Shown: piece after piece, positions 8,727 to 15,917 of the stretch
Position numbering within the stretch: the first letter of the stretch is position 1
Layout: every line of letters starts with the position of its first letter
Assembly: GCF_000312305.1 (NCBI RefSeq)
Contig: NZ_HE999447.1
Location: 243,505 to 287,077, forward strand
Length of the DNA: 43,573 nucleotides
From: Prevotella conceptionensis 9403948
Lineage (GTDB): Bacteria; Bacteroidota; Bacteroidia; Bacteroidales; Bacteroidaceae
Direction of reading: 5' to 3'
The notes under the pieces: generated by a model
The model's database searches: none
What the model saw: the letters and a program-made list of their open reading frames with translations, nothing else
Told to the model about the DNA's origin: nothing
Translations under genes and position numbers: made by a program

Positions 8727-8847
8727 AAGGCGGCGCAGATTTCTGGTTACGTTCTTGTCTCCAATGTCCGGTGTAACTTGTAAGAATTGAATTGGGGATA
8801 ACCAAATCCTTGACGATCAAGAGATGCAATCATCACCACGCCGCCTT
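8727..8847 (-). promoter_or_regulatory. Candidate structured leader (riboswitch-like) of the porin operon
   Basis: On the RNA, AAGGCGGCG (8847-8839) pairs perfectly with CGCCGCCTT (8735-8727), closing about 100 bases. Inside are TGGTTA/TAACCA (8804-8799 with 8749-8744), CCAAT/ATTGG stacked on it (8795-8791 with 8765-8761), and a separate hairpin CTTGA/TCAAG (8809-8821). The closing helix begins only a few bases after the predicted transcription start. I do not recognise a known riboswitch class. Confidence 0.45.
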
Positions 8848-8860
8848 ATTTATCTGTGTG

Positions 8861-8891
8861 CAAAATTAAATGGTTTTCGATTATAAAGCAA
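8861..8891 (-). promoter_or_regulatory. Promoter of the porin-imelysin-di-heme-CcsA operon
   Basis: Minus strand: TTG (8891-8889), 20 bases, TAATTTTG (8868-8861). The predicted start near 8857 leaves a leader of about 160 bases before the porin ATG at 8695. Confidence 0.65.
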
Positions 8892-9005
8892 TACTTAAAA
8901 GTTGGTAATTATGGTTTCATCAGTAATAGGTATGTACACTGCTTATCTTTACATGCCCACAAAGTATTATTTGGTACGCGCGTGTAAAATACCTATAAAT
9001 AACTA

Positions 9006-9035
9006 TTGGCCGTCTCGTTTTTTTTTATTACTTTG
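9006..9035 (+). promoter_or_regulatory. Promoter of the hemerythrin/LuxR regulator pair
   Basis: TTG (9006-9008), 19 bases, TTACTTTG (9028-9035), one mismatch from TAnnTTTG. It is divergent from the porin promoter, with about 115 bases between the two. Confidence 0.5.
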
Positions 9036-9079
9036 CAAGTCGTTATAGCCCACATAATAACAAATAGGTAATCATTGGT

Positions 9080-10036
9080 ATGAAGAATCATAAGATGTAC
9101 GAACCCGACGATAAGATGATATTGCTTATCAAAGACAATTACAGCATCTTGCAGACGCTTAGCGCCTTCGGCATTAGCTTGGGTTTCGGCGACAAGACGG
9201 TGCGCGACGTGTGCGAAAGCCAAAGCGTAGACACCTATACCTTCTTGGCGGTGGTGAATTTCGCCATAAACGGCTATCGCGATTACGATGATGCCGATAA
9301 GCTTTCTATACCCACGCTTATCAAATACTTAAAGGCAAGCCACGAATACTTCCTCGATTTCCAACTACCCTTTATGCGTAAGGCTCTCGTTGCGGCCCTG
9401 GATGAGAAAGACAACCTAGCCCGACTCATACTTAAACTGTATGACGAGTATGCGCACAGCATACGTTCGCACATGAAGTACGAAGAGAAAATGGTTTTCC
9501 CATACGTAGACTCGCTGCTCAACAACAAGGCGCAGAACAACTACGACATCGAAACCTTCTCCAAACACCACGGCCAAACGGACGTGAAATTGCGCGAATT
9601 GAAGAACATCATCATCAAGTACCTGCCTTCCGACGGTCTTCGCAACAACCAACTGACTGCCGTTCTCTACGACATTTACAACAACGAGGAATGGCTTTTG
9701 CACCACGGGCAGGTGGAAGACGAAATATTTGTGCCTGCCATACGCCGCTTAGAGGCCAAGTCGAAACAAAACGACGTGTCGGTGAAGATTTCAAACATGA
9801 TTAACCAAACCAACGACAACGTTGACAACCTAAGCGAACGCGAAAAAGAAGTAATTATCAGCTTGGTGCAAGGAATGACCAATAAGGAAATTGCCGACCA
9901 CCTTTGCATATCCATCAATACGGTGATAACCCATCGGCGAAACATTGCGCGCAAGCTGCAAATACACTCGCCAGCTGGGCTGACCATCTACGCCATTGTG
10001 AACAACCTGGTAGACATTTCCGCCGTAAACCTCTAA
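9080..10036 (+). CDS. Hemerythrin-domain LuxR-type regulator (ScdA/RIC-like N-terminus)
   Basis: A 318-residue protein in three parts. Residues about 10-50 contain LGFGDKTVRDVC, resembling the short N-terminal domain of ScdA/YtfE iron-sulfur repair proteins. Residues 80-225 form a hemerythrin bundle with candidate di-iron ligands H88, H131, E135, H163/164, H208/209 and E213. Residues 249-318 are a LuxR/GerE helix-turn-helix (LSEREKEVI, NKEIADHL, TVITHRRNI). Hemerythrin domains bind O2, NO or sense iron and redox state, so this looks like a one-component redox or iron sensor acting on DNA. It is divergent from the iron/redox operon, a natural but unproven target, and is followed 11 bases later by a paralogous regulator. 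Confidence 0.88.
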   Translation: MKNHKMYEPDDKMILLIKDNYSILQTLSAFGISLGFGDKTVRDVCESQSVDTYTFLAVVNFAINGYRDYDDADKLSIPTLIKYLKASHEYFLDFQLPFMRKALVAALDEKDNLARLILKLYDEYAHSIRSHMKYEEKMVFPYVDSLLNNKAQNNYDIETFSKHHGQTDVKLRELKNIIIKYLPSDGLRNNQLTAVLYDIYNNEEWLLHHGQVEDEIFVPAIRRLEAKSKQNDVSVKISNMINQTNDNVDNLSEREKEVIISLVQGMTNKEIADHLCISINTVITHRRNIARKLQIHSPAGLTIYAIVNNLVDISAVNL

Positions 10037-10047
10037 AACGCCCGCAA

Positions 10048-10668
10048 ATGATGCACAACAAACCTGAGCACATGCTCAAAGAACGCCCACGCATTGCCAT
10101 CGTCGACCCAAACACGCTGGCCATTTTGGGACTGAAACAGATATTACAAAACGTGTTGCCCATCATGCAGGTAGACACTTTCAACACATTTGCCGAACTG
10201 AAAAGTGCCAATCCCGAAGTGTTTTTCCACTATTTCGTGGCCACTAGCGTTGTGATTGAAAACCGAACGTTCTTCCTTGAACATAAAAACAAGACCATCG
10301 TGCTGACCGCATCGACTGAGCCAAACAGTCAGATGGCGGGTTTTAACAGCCTTTGCATCAATGTCCCCGAAGAACAGTTGGTGCGTTCAATCCTACAATT
10401 AGAGCAATACGCCCACGCTCATGGGCGCAACTTGCCTCCCCTCCCCCATGCCTTGCAGATGAAAATACTATCCGACCGCGAGATTGAAGTGCTTTCGCTT
10501 ATTGTGCAGGGGCTTATCAATAAGGAAATTGCCGACCGTTTGAACATCGGCTTAACAACGGTTATCACACATCGCAAGAACATTATGGACAAGCTAGGCA
10601 TGAAAAGCGTATCGGCACTTACCATCTACGCCGTGATGCACGGCTATGTAGACATCAGCAAAATCTGA
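10048..10668 (+). CDS. LuxR-type regulator with degenerate receiver domain
   Basis: A 206-residue protein starting MMHNKPEHM. The N-terminal half (RIAIVDPNTLAILGLKQIL) resembles a response-regulator receiver, but the strand that should carry the phosphorylated aspartate reads FFHYFVAT and has none. The C-terminal LuxR helix-turn-helix (LSDREIEVLSL, NKEIADRL, TVITHRKNI) is closely similar to that of the preceding gene, so the pair arose by duplication of at least the DNA-binding domain. I started at 10048 rather than at the upstream in-frame ATG because the longer version overlaps the previous gene. It may partner with the hemerythrin regulator, for example as a heterodimer; that is inference. 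Confidence 0.8.
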   Translation: MMHNKPEHMLKERPRIAIVDPNTLAILGLKQILQNVLPIMQVDTFNTFAELKSANPEVFFHYFVATSVVIENRTFFLEHKNKTIVLTASTEPNSQMAGFNSLCINVPEEQLVRSILQLEQYAHAHGRNLPPLPHALQMKILSDREIEVLSLIVQGLINKEIADRLNIGLTTVITHRKNIMDKLGMKSVSALTIYAVMHGYVDISKI

Positions 10669-10714
10669 TGTCGGCCACTTCCTTCTCATTTCCCTCTTCA
10701 ATCCCATCGCATTT

Positions 10715-10910
10715 AGGCAGATTCTAAAATTACCTTTGCTGTATTTTTAGCTTTTAGCAGAGCTGGTTTTGCTTACTTCTTGAAGGAGCATAGTGAACTA
10801 TGCTACTGAACAGAGAAAGCAAAAAATGCCAGATAAAAGCAAAAAGACAGTGAAGAGCAATACAAAGAACAACAATTGAATCTTTGCGGGGAATTTTTAG
10901 AACATCCCTT
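10715..10910 (+). repeat. 195-bp structured repeat R1
   Basis: Nearly the whole stretch is repeated at 12346-12540 in the same orientation, so the two copies bracket trmN6 and the esterase gene. It holds a nested hairpin: TTTTGCTT (10767-10774) with AAGCAAAA (10817-10824), enclosing AGCATAG/CTATGCT around TGAA. A 17-codon frame (MPDKSKKTVK..., 10826-10879) is present in both copies, with about four amino-acid differences. A diverged third copy is at 26884-26985. The rest of the gap 10669-10931 shows nothing else. Confidence 0.85.
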
Positions 10911-10931
10911 TAATACAACAACGTGTAAGCC

Positions 10932-11642
10932 ATGCCCGACTTCTTCCAATTCAAGCAATTTACGATACACCAAGACCGCTGCGCAATGAAGGTGGGCACC
11001 GATGGCGTGTTGCTTGGAGCATGGGCCGAAGGCGGAAAGCACATTCTCGACATAGGAACAGGAACAGGACTTATCGCGCTGATGCTTGCACAACGATACC
11101 CCGATGCTGAAATTACGGGGGTTGAACTTGACGAACAAGCCGCACTGCAAGCACAAGAAAACGTTGTTGGCTCGCCGTTTGCCCACCAAGTAACGATAAA
11201 CAACGCGCCGATACAGCGTTTTTCGCACCAACCACTCCTGCATGGGCGTTTTAGTTCAATCGTATCTAACCCGCCCTTTTATCACTCGTTAAAAAGCAAA
11301 AGCCACGAACGCACGCTGGCCCGACATACCGAAAGCCTTACTTTTACCGAACTCTTCCAGTGCGTTAGCCTGCTCCTCGCTCCCGATGGTTGTTTCAGTG
11401 CGGTTATTCCCACCGAACAGATGGACAGCTTTTTGGCCGAGGCTTGCATCAAAGGCCTTTTCGTCAGCCGACTTATAAAGGTGAAAACGGTGGAAACCAA
11501 GCCCGCCAAACGCTGCTTATTGGCCTTTTCCAAACAACGTCCCCCCCACTTCACGGAAGAAGAAGAGGCCACAATAAGAGATGCCCTTGGGCAATACACG
11601 GCCTGGTATTTGCAACTTACAGGCGACTTCTACTTAAAGTAA
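10932..11642 (+). CDS. trmN6: tRNA1(Val) (adenine37-N6)-methyltransferase
   Basis: A 236-residue class I SAM-dependent methyltransferase. The SAM-binding motif I reads ILDIGTGTGLIALMLAQR, an acidic residue follows in TGVELDE, and the catalytic N6-adenine motif NPPF is present as VSNPPFYHS. The N-terminal F-x-F-K-Q-F-x-I-x-Q-x-x-x-x-M-K-V-G-T-D-G-V-L-L-G-A-W is characteristic of TrmN6/YfiC, which methylates A37 of tRNA1(Val). The length fits the family. It starts 21 bases after repeat R1 and is followed 17 bases later by the esterase gene, so the two are co-transcribed. Confidence 0.92.
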   Translation: MPDFFQFKQFTIHQDRCAMKVGTDGVLLGAWAEGGKHILDIGTGTGLIALMLAQRYPDAEITGVELDEQAALQAQENVVGSPFAHQVTINNAPIQRFSHQPLLHGRFSSIVSNPPFYHSLKSKSHERTLARHTESLTFTELFQCVSLLLAPDGCFSAVIPTEQMDSFLAEACIKGLFVSRLIKVKTVETKPAKRCLLAFSKQRPPHFTEEEEATIRDALGQYTAWYLQLTGDFYLK

Positions 11643-11659
11643 TTGTCCACCCGTACACA

Positions 11660-12346
11660 ATGAAACAACAAAACTACCGCATTTTGGGCGACAAGGATGC
11701 CGACTATTGCTTGATACAAGCCGTTGACGAGCACGACGAACAGCTGCTTGAAAAAGAGTTCGACGCCATTCGCCAACGCTGCAACGATAAGAAAGTGATG
11801 CTCGCTGCCTTTCTTGTAGACGATTGGTTTCACGACCTTAGCCCGTGGAAAGCCCCTGCTGTGTTCGGCAAAAATCATTTTGGCGACGGCGCTACCAACA
11901 CATTAAATTTCGTTGTCAACACCTTTATCCCCCATCTTACGAACAAGGTATTGGCGAAACCCACCGAAACGCACTTCATCATCGGCGGTTATTCGCTCGC
12001 AGGTCTGTTTGCCCTTTGGACCGTTACCCAAACAAAGCATTTCAAAGCCTGTGCCGCGGCCTCGCCTTCGGTTTGGTTTCCCAACTGGACTACATACGCA
12101 TCGACATGCCATTTTCATGCCGACACCATTTATCTAAGCTTAGGAAATAAGGAAACCAAGGCCAAAAATCAGCTGCTAGCCCATGTGGGCGAAGACATGG
12201 AGAGCCTTATGCACATACTTGAAAACAAGAAAACAACGTTTGAATGGAACGAAGGAAACCACTTCGCCGAAACGGATGTGCGCACAGCCAAGGCCTTTGC
12301 TTGGTGCATCAACCAATTAGAGACCAATTTGCCCAAAACAATTTGA
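11660..12346 (+). CDS. Alpha/beta-hydrolase (esterase-like)
   Basis: A 228-residue protein starting MKQQNYRILG. The nucleophile elbow is visible as GGYSLAGLFALW (G-x-S-x-x-G), with a later acidic candidate and a histidine in NEGNHFAETD near the end. This fits the esterase-D/enterochelin-esterase-like branch of alpha/beta hydrolases; the substrate is unknown. I chose the ATG at 11660 because the upstream extension overlaps trmN6 entirely. It has no signal peptide, so it should be cytoplasmic. Its TGA stop lies at the edge of repeat R2. Confidence 0.75.
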   Translation: MKQQNYRILGDKDADYCLIQAVDEHDEQLLEKEFDAIRQRCNDKKVMLAAFLVDDWFHDLSPWKAPAVFGKNHFGDGATNTLNFVVNTFIPHLTNKVLAKPTETHFIIGGYSLAGLFALWTVTQTKHFKACAAASPSVWFPNWTTYASTCHFHADTIYLSLGNKETKAKNQLLAHVGEDMESLMHILENKKTTFEWNEGNHFAETDVRTAKAFAWCINQLETNLPKTI

Positions 12347-12540
12347 GGCAAGTTCTAAAAATTACCTTTGCTGTATTTTTAGCTTTTAGCAGAGCAGGTT
12401 TTGCTTACTTCTTGAAAGAGCATAGTGAACTATACTACTGAAAGAGAAAGCAAAAGATGCCAGACAAAAACAAAAAGGCAGTGAAGAGCAATACAAGGAA
12501 CATCAATTGAACCTTTGCGGGGATTTTTTAGAACATGCCT
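12346..12540 (+). repeat. 195-bp structured repeat R2
   Basis: Direct copy of R1 (10715-10910), aligned from AGGCA through TTAGAACAT. The outer hairpin arms TTTTGCTT and AAGCAAAA are kept; the inner stem has one changed base. The 17-codon frame (12457-12510) is retained with substitutions. It begins exactly at the stop codon of the esterase gene. Confidence 0.85.
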
Positions 12541-12744
12541 TAAACTTCCCCTTCACTGCTAGGCATGTAAACCAAACCGATTTGTTAGAACCATCTTTCA
12601 ACCATTTTTCAACGGCTTGTTTTAGTTCAATACAGCATAAAGTCGTCCAGACTTTTAGTATCTCTACAAGTTGTGAGGTGCTTGTTATCTTTGGGATGCC
12701 AACACAAAATAAAAATAACTCTCATATACGAAGTGCAGGACAAA

Positions 12745-12915
12745 ACAACTCACTGGCTTACAAACGCGCGAAAGCCCAACAACTCCCGAATGCAGCAACT
12801 CATCAACTTACAAACACATCAACTCACAAACTCTCAACCCCGCCAAACCATCAACTCATCAGCTCACAAAATCATAATTCCACAAGCTTATCAACTTACA
12901 AACCCAGCAACTCAA
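12745..12915 (+). repeat. Degenerate 8-bp satellite in copy A
   Basis: Successive octamers such as CAACTCAT, CAACTTAC, AAACACAT, CAACTCAC follow one another with an 8-base period, consensus about CAACTYAY. Reading frames through it are open only because the C/A-rich strand cannot spell stop codons. Confidence 0.8.
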
Positions 12916-13249
12916 AACCTTAAAATTATTTATTTTGTTTTACAAAACTGCTCTGGTTTTCACTTCGTTCTAGCGAGAATATTGGCTATAAAGTAGGTAA
13001 ATAGCTACTAATTCTAACCTTTCACGCCTTTAATTTTGTCTACTTTTAAGAACACAGCCTGCATTTTGCACCATTTAGCCTTTCTAGATTGGTTGCCAGC
13101 TCGCTATTTTTCAAGCCCGTTTTTCAGCATTCAGCTACCAAAAACGCACTTTTTAAGGTGTTTTTTGCCCACTTTGCGCCATGTATTTCATGGTTCAAAA
13201 GGGTTTTGTCTATACCGTTGCGGTGCATATTTATGCTTTTCGTCTCTCA

Positions 13250-13381
13250 TTTAGCAGCATTTTGCCTTGCGTTTAGCACCAAAACGCAACGCGTTTAGCA
13301 CCAAAATGCCTTGCGTTTTGCACCAAAATAGACCGCGTTTTGCACCAAAACACATCGCGTTTAGCACCAAAATGCGTTGAA
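13250..13381 (+). repeat. Array of six 22-bp units, copy A
   Basis: Units start at 13250, 13272, 13294, 13316, 13338 and 13360, consensus TTTAGCACCAAAACGCACTG plus CG, followed by a partial seventh. The unit number is the same in all three copies. No spacers, so this is not a CRISPR array. Confidence 0.9.
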
Positions 13382-13487
13382 TTTAGCGAGAAACAGCCCC
13401 AAAACAAGTACGAATTGCGATTTTATGCAATGTGTATTCATTTTACTTGCATTTACAACTCACCACTTTTTGCACCAAAACAAACCT

Positions 13488-13510
13488 CCGCGAGAATCGA
13501 TTTTTTGCGG
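13488..13510 (+). other. Conserved hairpin motif of the composite element (copy A)
   Basis: CCGC and GCGG pair across GAG, the palindrome AATCGATT and a T-run. The same motif is at 26728-26750 and 42531-42553. In copy B it is enclosed by a perfect CCAACCTT/AAGGTTGG stem. Confidence 0.65.
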
Positions 13511-13545
13511 CGTGGTGGACAATTGGTGGGCAGAAAGGGCACTCA

Positions 13546-13675
13546 TAATGTTAAAATTCTTACTAGAAACTAGACAAAAGACGATTATACTGCATACACG
13601 CGCATAAGCAACGGCACGGAAAATACGTACAATTACAACCGCCAGCGCAAGCGGTTGCAGGGTATAACTCATGAA
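13546..13675 (+). pseudogene. RHS/YD-repeat gene relic (copy A)
   Basis: One frame reads ILTRN, a stop (TAG), then NGTENTYNYNRQRKRLQGI. The matching place in copy C reads NGPENTYAYDHQRERLQGM. The Y-x-Y-D-x-x-R-x-R-L-Q pattern resembles a YD/RHS repeat of Bacteroidetes RHS proteins. It has an in-frame stop and no start, so it is a fragment at most. The assignment rests on a short motif. Confidence 0.4.
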
Positions 13676-13764
13676 CTTCAAAAACTCATGAACTCAAAAA
13701 CTCATGAGCCTCAAAAACTCATGAACTTCAAAAACTCATGAACTCAAAAAACCATGAACTCAAA
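13666..13764 (+). repeat. Six tandem 16-17-bp repeats
   Basis: AACTCATGAACTTCAAA-type units repeat six times just beyond the uvrB stop codon. Each unit is a pair of octamers (AACTCATG plus AACTCAAA), so this is a recent, better preserved expansion of the 8-bp satellite. Confidence 0.85.
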
Positions 13765-13771
13765 ACTAAAT

Positions 13772-15805
13772 TTACTTCAACTCCAATTGTTCTTGCAAGC
13801 GCGCAATTTCATCTCGATACTGAGCAGCCTGAATAAAGTCGAGTTCTTTGGCCGCCTGTTTCATCAAAGCCGTTGTGTTGGCGATACTCTTTTCCAATTG
13901 TTGGCGTGTCATCCTTTCTACAATGGGGTCGGCAGCAAAGGCAACAGCATCGGGTTCCACATATCCACCCGCTTGCGAGCGGTAACCCTTCGTTGTTTCC
14001 ACGGTTGTGGTGTTCCCTGTTAACGCCCTCTTGATGTCTTTCACAATCTGTTGTGGGGTGATGTGGTGTTCAGCATTGTATTGCATCTGTATTGTACGCC
14101 GCCTTGCCGTTTCGTCAATGGTGCGTTGCATACTTTGCGTAATGGTATCGGCATACATAATCACCTTTCCGTTAACGTTTCGGGCAGCACGTCCGGCAGT
14201 CTGTGTCAGCGAACGATGACTGCGTAAAAAGCCCTCCTTGTCAGCATCTAGAATGGCAACAAGCGAAACTTCGGGCAAGTCTAGCCCCTCGCGCAAGAGG
14301 TTTACACCCACGAGCACATCGTATTCGCCTGCACGAAGTGCGTTCATGATACGCACACGGTCGAGCGTAGCCACATCACTGTGTATGTAATTGGTCTTTA
14401 CGCCATGATCCAACAAATATTCCGTCAGTTCTTCGGCCATTCGTTTGGTAAGCGTTGTCACCAAAACACGTTCGTTTTTGTCACTTCGCTCCAATATTTC
14501 AGCCAAAAGATCGTCTATTTGGTTCTCGCTAGGACGCACAACAATCTCTGGGTCGAGCAGTCCTGTTGGTCTAATCAGCTGTTCTACCACCACGCCTTCG
14601 GCCTCTCCAAGTTCGTAGTCGGCAGGTGTTGCCGACACATATATCACTTGATTGATAAGGCTATGAAACTCTTCAAACCTAAGCGGACGATTGTCGAAAG
14701 CAGCAGGCAGCCGGAAACCAAACTCAACAAGGTTCTGCTTTCGCGCCCTATCGCCTCCGTACATGCCGCCAAGCTGAGGAACACTAACGTGACTTTCGTC
14801 GATAATCATCAGATAATCTTTTGGGAAAAAGTCGAGCAAACAGTACGGACGTTGACCAGGTTGGCGGCCATCGAAATAGCGGGAGTAGTTCTCGATGCCC
14901 GAACAGTGGCCCAACTCTTTCATCATCTCCATGTCATACTCCACCCTTTCCTTAATACGCTGGGCCTTAATGCTGTCGCCAAGCTCGTTAAAGAAATCGA
15001 TTTGCTTAACCAAATCGTCTTGAATACAGCGTATGGCATGCTCCGTTTGGTCTTTCGTGGTGACGAAAAGGTTGGCGGGATATATCTTATAATCGTTAAA
15101 ACTATCAATGCGATGATAAGTTAAGCTGTCCACTTCTTCAATGCTGTCTATCTCATCATCCCACCATGTGATGCGCAAAAGGTTGTCGCTATAAGCCATA
15201 GCCACGTCCACGGTATCACCTTTCACACGAAAGTTTCCGCGTTGCAGGTCGATGTCGTTACGAACATAGAGCGAGTCTACCAGCTTACGAAGAAACTCGT
15301 TACGGTCGATACGTTGCCCCTTCGACAGCGAAATAATTCCGCTTTCCATGGCGGTAGGGCCTCCCATGCCATAAATGCACGACACAGACGACACAACTAC
15401 CACATCTTTACGCCCCGAAAGCAAAGCCGAAACCGCACGCAAACGCAGCTTATCAATCTCATCGTTGATGGCCAAGTCTTTCTCGATGTAGGTATCAGTG
15501 GTGGGCAAATAGGCTTCGGGCTGATAATAGTCGTAGTACGACACGTAATATTCAACTGCATTGTTGGGAAAGAACCCCTTCATTTCCTCGTAAAGCTGAG
15601 CCGCCAGGGTTTTGTTATGGCTCAGAACAAGTGTGGGCACGTTGTGCTGGGCAATAACATTGGCCATGGTAAACGTCTTACCCGACCCCGTAACGCCTAG
15701 CAAAACCTGCGCCTTGTCACCCCTTTCCAATCCTTCTGTAAGCTGCCTGATGGCTTCCGGTTGGTCGCCTGTCGGCTTATATTTCGACGTTAGTTTAAAT
15801 TCCAT
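13772..15805 (-). CDS. uvrB: Excinuclease ABC subunit B
   Basis: A 677-residue UvrB, the damage-verification helicase of nucleotide excision repair, acting with UvrA and UvrC. Walker A reads GVTGSGKT, the beta-hairpin shows YYDYYQPEAYLP, helicase motifs include DESHVS and QTAGRAARN, and the C-terminal UVR domain ends LQEQLELK. The frame could extend to an ATG at 15829, but that codon lies inside the promoter, so I start at MEFKLTSKY (15805). The TAATTTTG box ends only six bases upstream, implying a leaderless or nearly leaderless mRNA. Confidence 0.95.
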   Translation of the reverse strand: MEFKLTSKYKPTGDQPEAIRQLTEGLERGDKAQVLLGVTGSGKTFTMANVIAQHNVPTLVLSHNKTLAAQLYEEMKGFFPNNAVEYYVSYYDYYQPEAYLPTTDTYIEKDLAINDEIDKLRLRAVSALLSGRKDVVVVSSVSCIYGMGGPTAMESGIISLSKGQRIDRNEFLRKLVDSLYVRNDIDLQRGNFRVKGDTVDVAMAYSDNLLRITWWDDEIDSIEEVDSLTYHRIDSFNDYKIYPANLFVTTKDQTEHAIRCIQDDLVKQIDFFNELGDSIKAQRIKERVEYDMEMMKELGHCSGIENYSRYFDGRQPGQRPYCLLDFFPKDYLMIIDESHVSVPQLGGMYGGDRARKQNLVEFGFRLPAAFDNRPLRFEEFHSLINQVIYVSATPADYELGEAEGVVVEQLIRPTGLLDPEIVVRPSENQIDDLLAEILERSDKNERVLVTTLTKRMAEELTEYLLDHGVKTNYIHSDVATLDRVRIMNALRAGEYDVLVGVNLLREGLDLPEVSLVAILDADKEGFLRSHRSLTQTAGRAARNVNGKVIMYADTITQSMQRTIDETARRRTIQMQYNAEHHITPQQIVKDIKRALTGNTTTVETTKGYRSQAGGYVEPDAVAFAADPIVERMTRQQLEKSIANTTALMKQAAKELDFIQAAQYRDEIARLQEQLELK

Positions 15806-15810
15806 AAGTG

Positions 15811-15838
15811 CAAAATTACAAAAAAACATCTGCTCAAA
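15811..15838 (-). promoter_or_regulatory. Promoter of uvrB
   Basis: Minus strand: TTTG (15838-15835), 16 bases, TAATTTTG (15818-15811). The gap is shorter than usual, but the -7 box is perfect and lies right before the start codon. Confidence 0.5.
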
Positions 15839-15861
15839 TTGCTAAAAATAGCTTTTTAAAC

Positions 15862-15892
15862 TTTGTAAATAAGCGAAATATGTGTATTTTTG
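15862..15892 (+). promoter_or_regulatory. Promoter of bamD-rpoZ-DUF4293
   Basis: TTTG (15862-15865), 19 bases, TATTTTTG (15885-15892): a near-ideal Bacteroidetes promoter, which also rules out the ATG at 15882 as the start of bamD. Confidence 0.75.
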
Positions 15893-15917
15893 CAGTTCAA
15901 AAACAAGAACAAAAATA

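Larger units (their letters stand above)
12650..13680 (+). repeat. Composite repeat element, copy A
   Basis: Homologous along most of its length to copy B (25830-26800) and, inverted, to copy C (42303-43400). Order: a lead segment with TATCTTTG and GGGATGCCAACACAA (shared with C), an 8-bp satellite, a core starting around CACTTCGTTCTAGCG, six 22-bp units, the hairpin motif with AATCGATT, the signature AAGGGCACTCATAATGTT, and an RHS-like gene relic (shared with C). No intact reading frame spans it. It accounts for the gene-free stretch between the esterase gene and uvrB; 12541-12650 shows nothing further. Confidence 0.85.

Noticed and set aside
8861..9080. Fur or other dyad operator between the iron operon and the regulator pair
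   Set aside because: No convincing palindrome could be picked out by eye beyond the two promoters.
12507..12923. Open frames across the 8-bp satellite (also 25961-26143 and 43056-43292) encoding STYKL- or THQL-type repeats
   Set aside because: They are open because C/A-rich octamers cannot make stop codons; all three frames of that strand are open, and the flanks are non-coding repeat.
13250..13381. CRISPR array
   Set aside because: The 22-bp units are contiguous with no spacers, and no cas genes are nearby.
14381..15124. 247-codon plus-strand frame opposite uvrB
   Set aside because: Antisense shadow of a certain uvrB gene.
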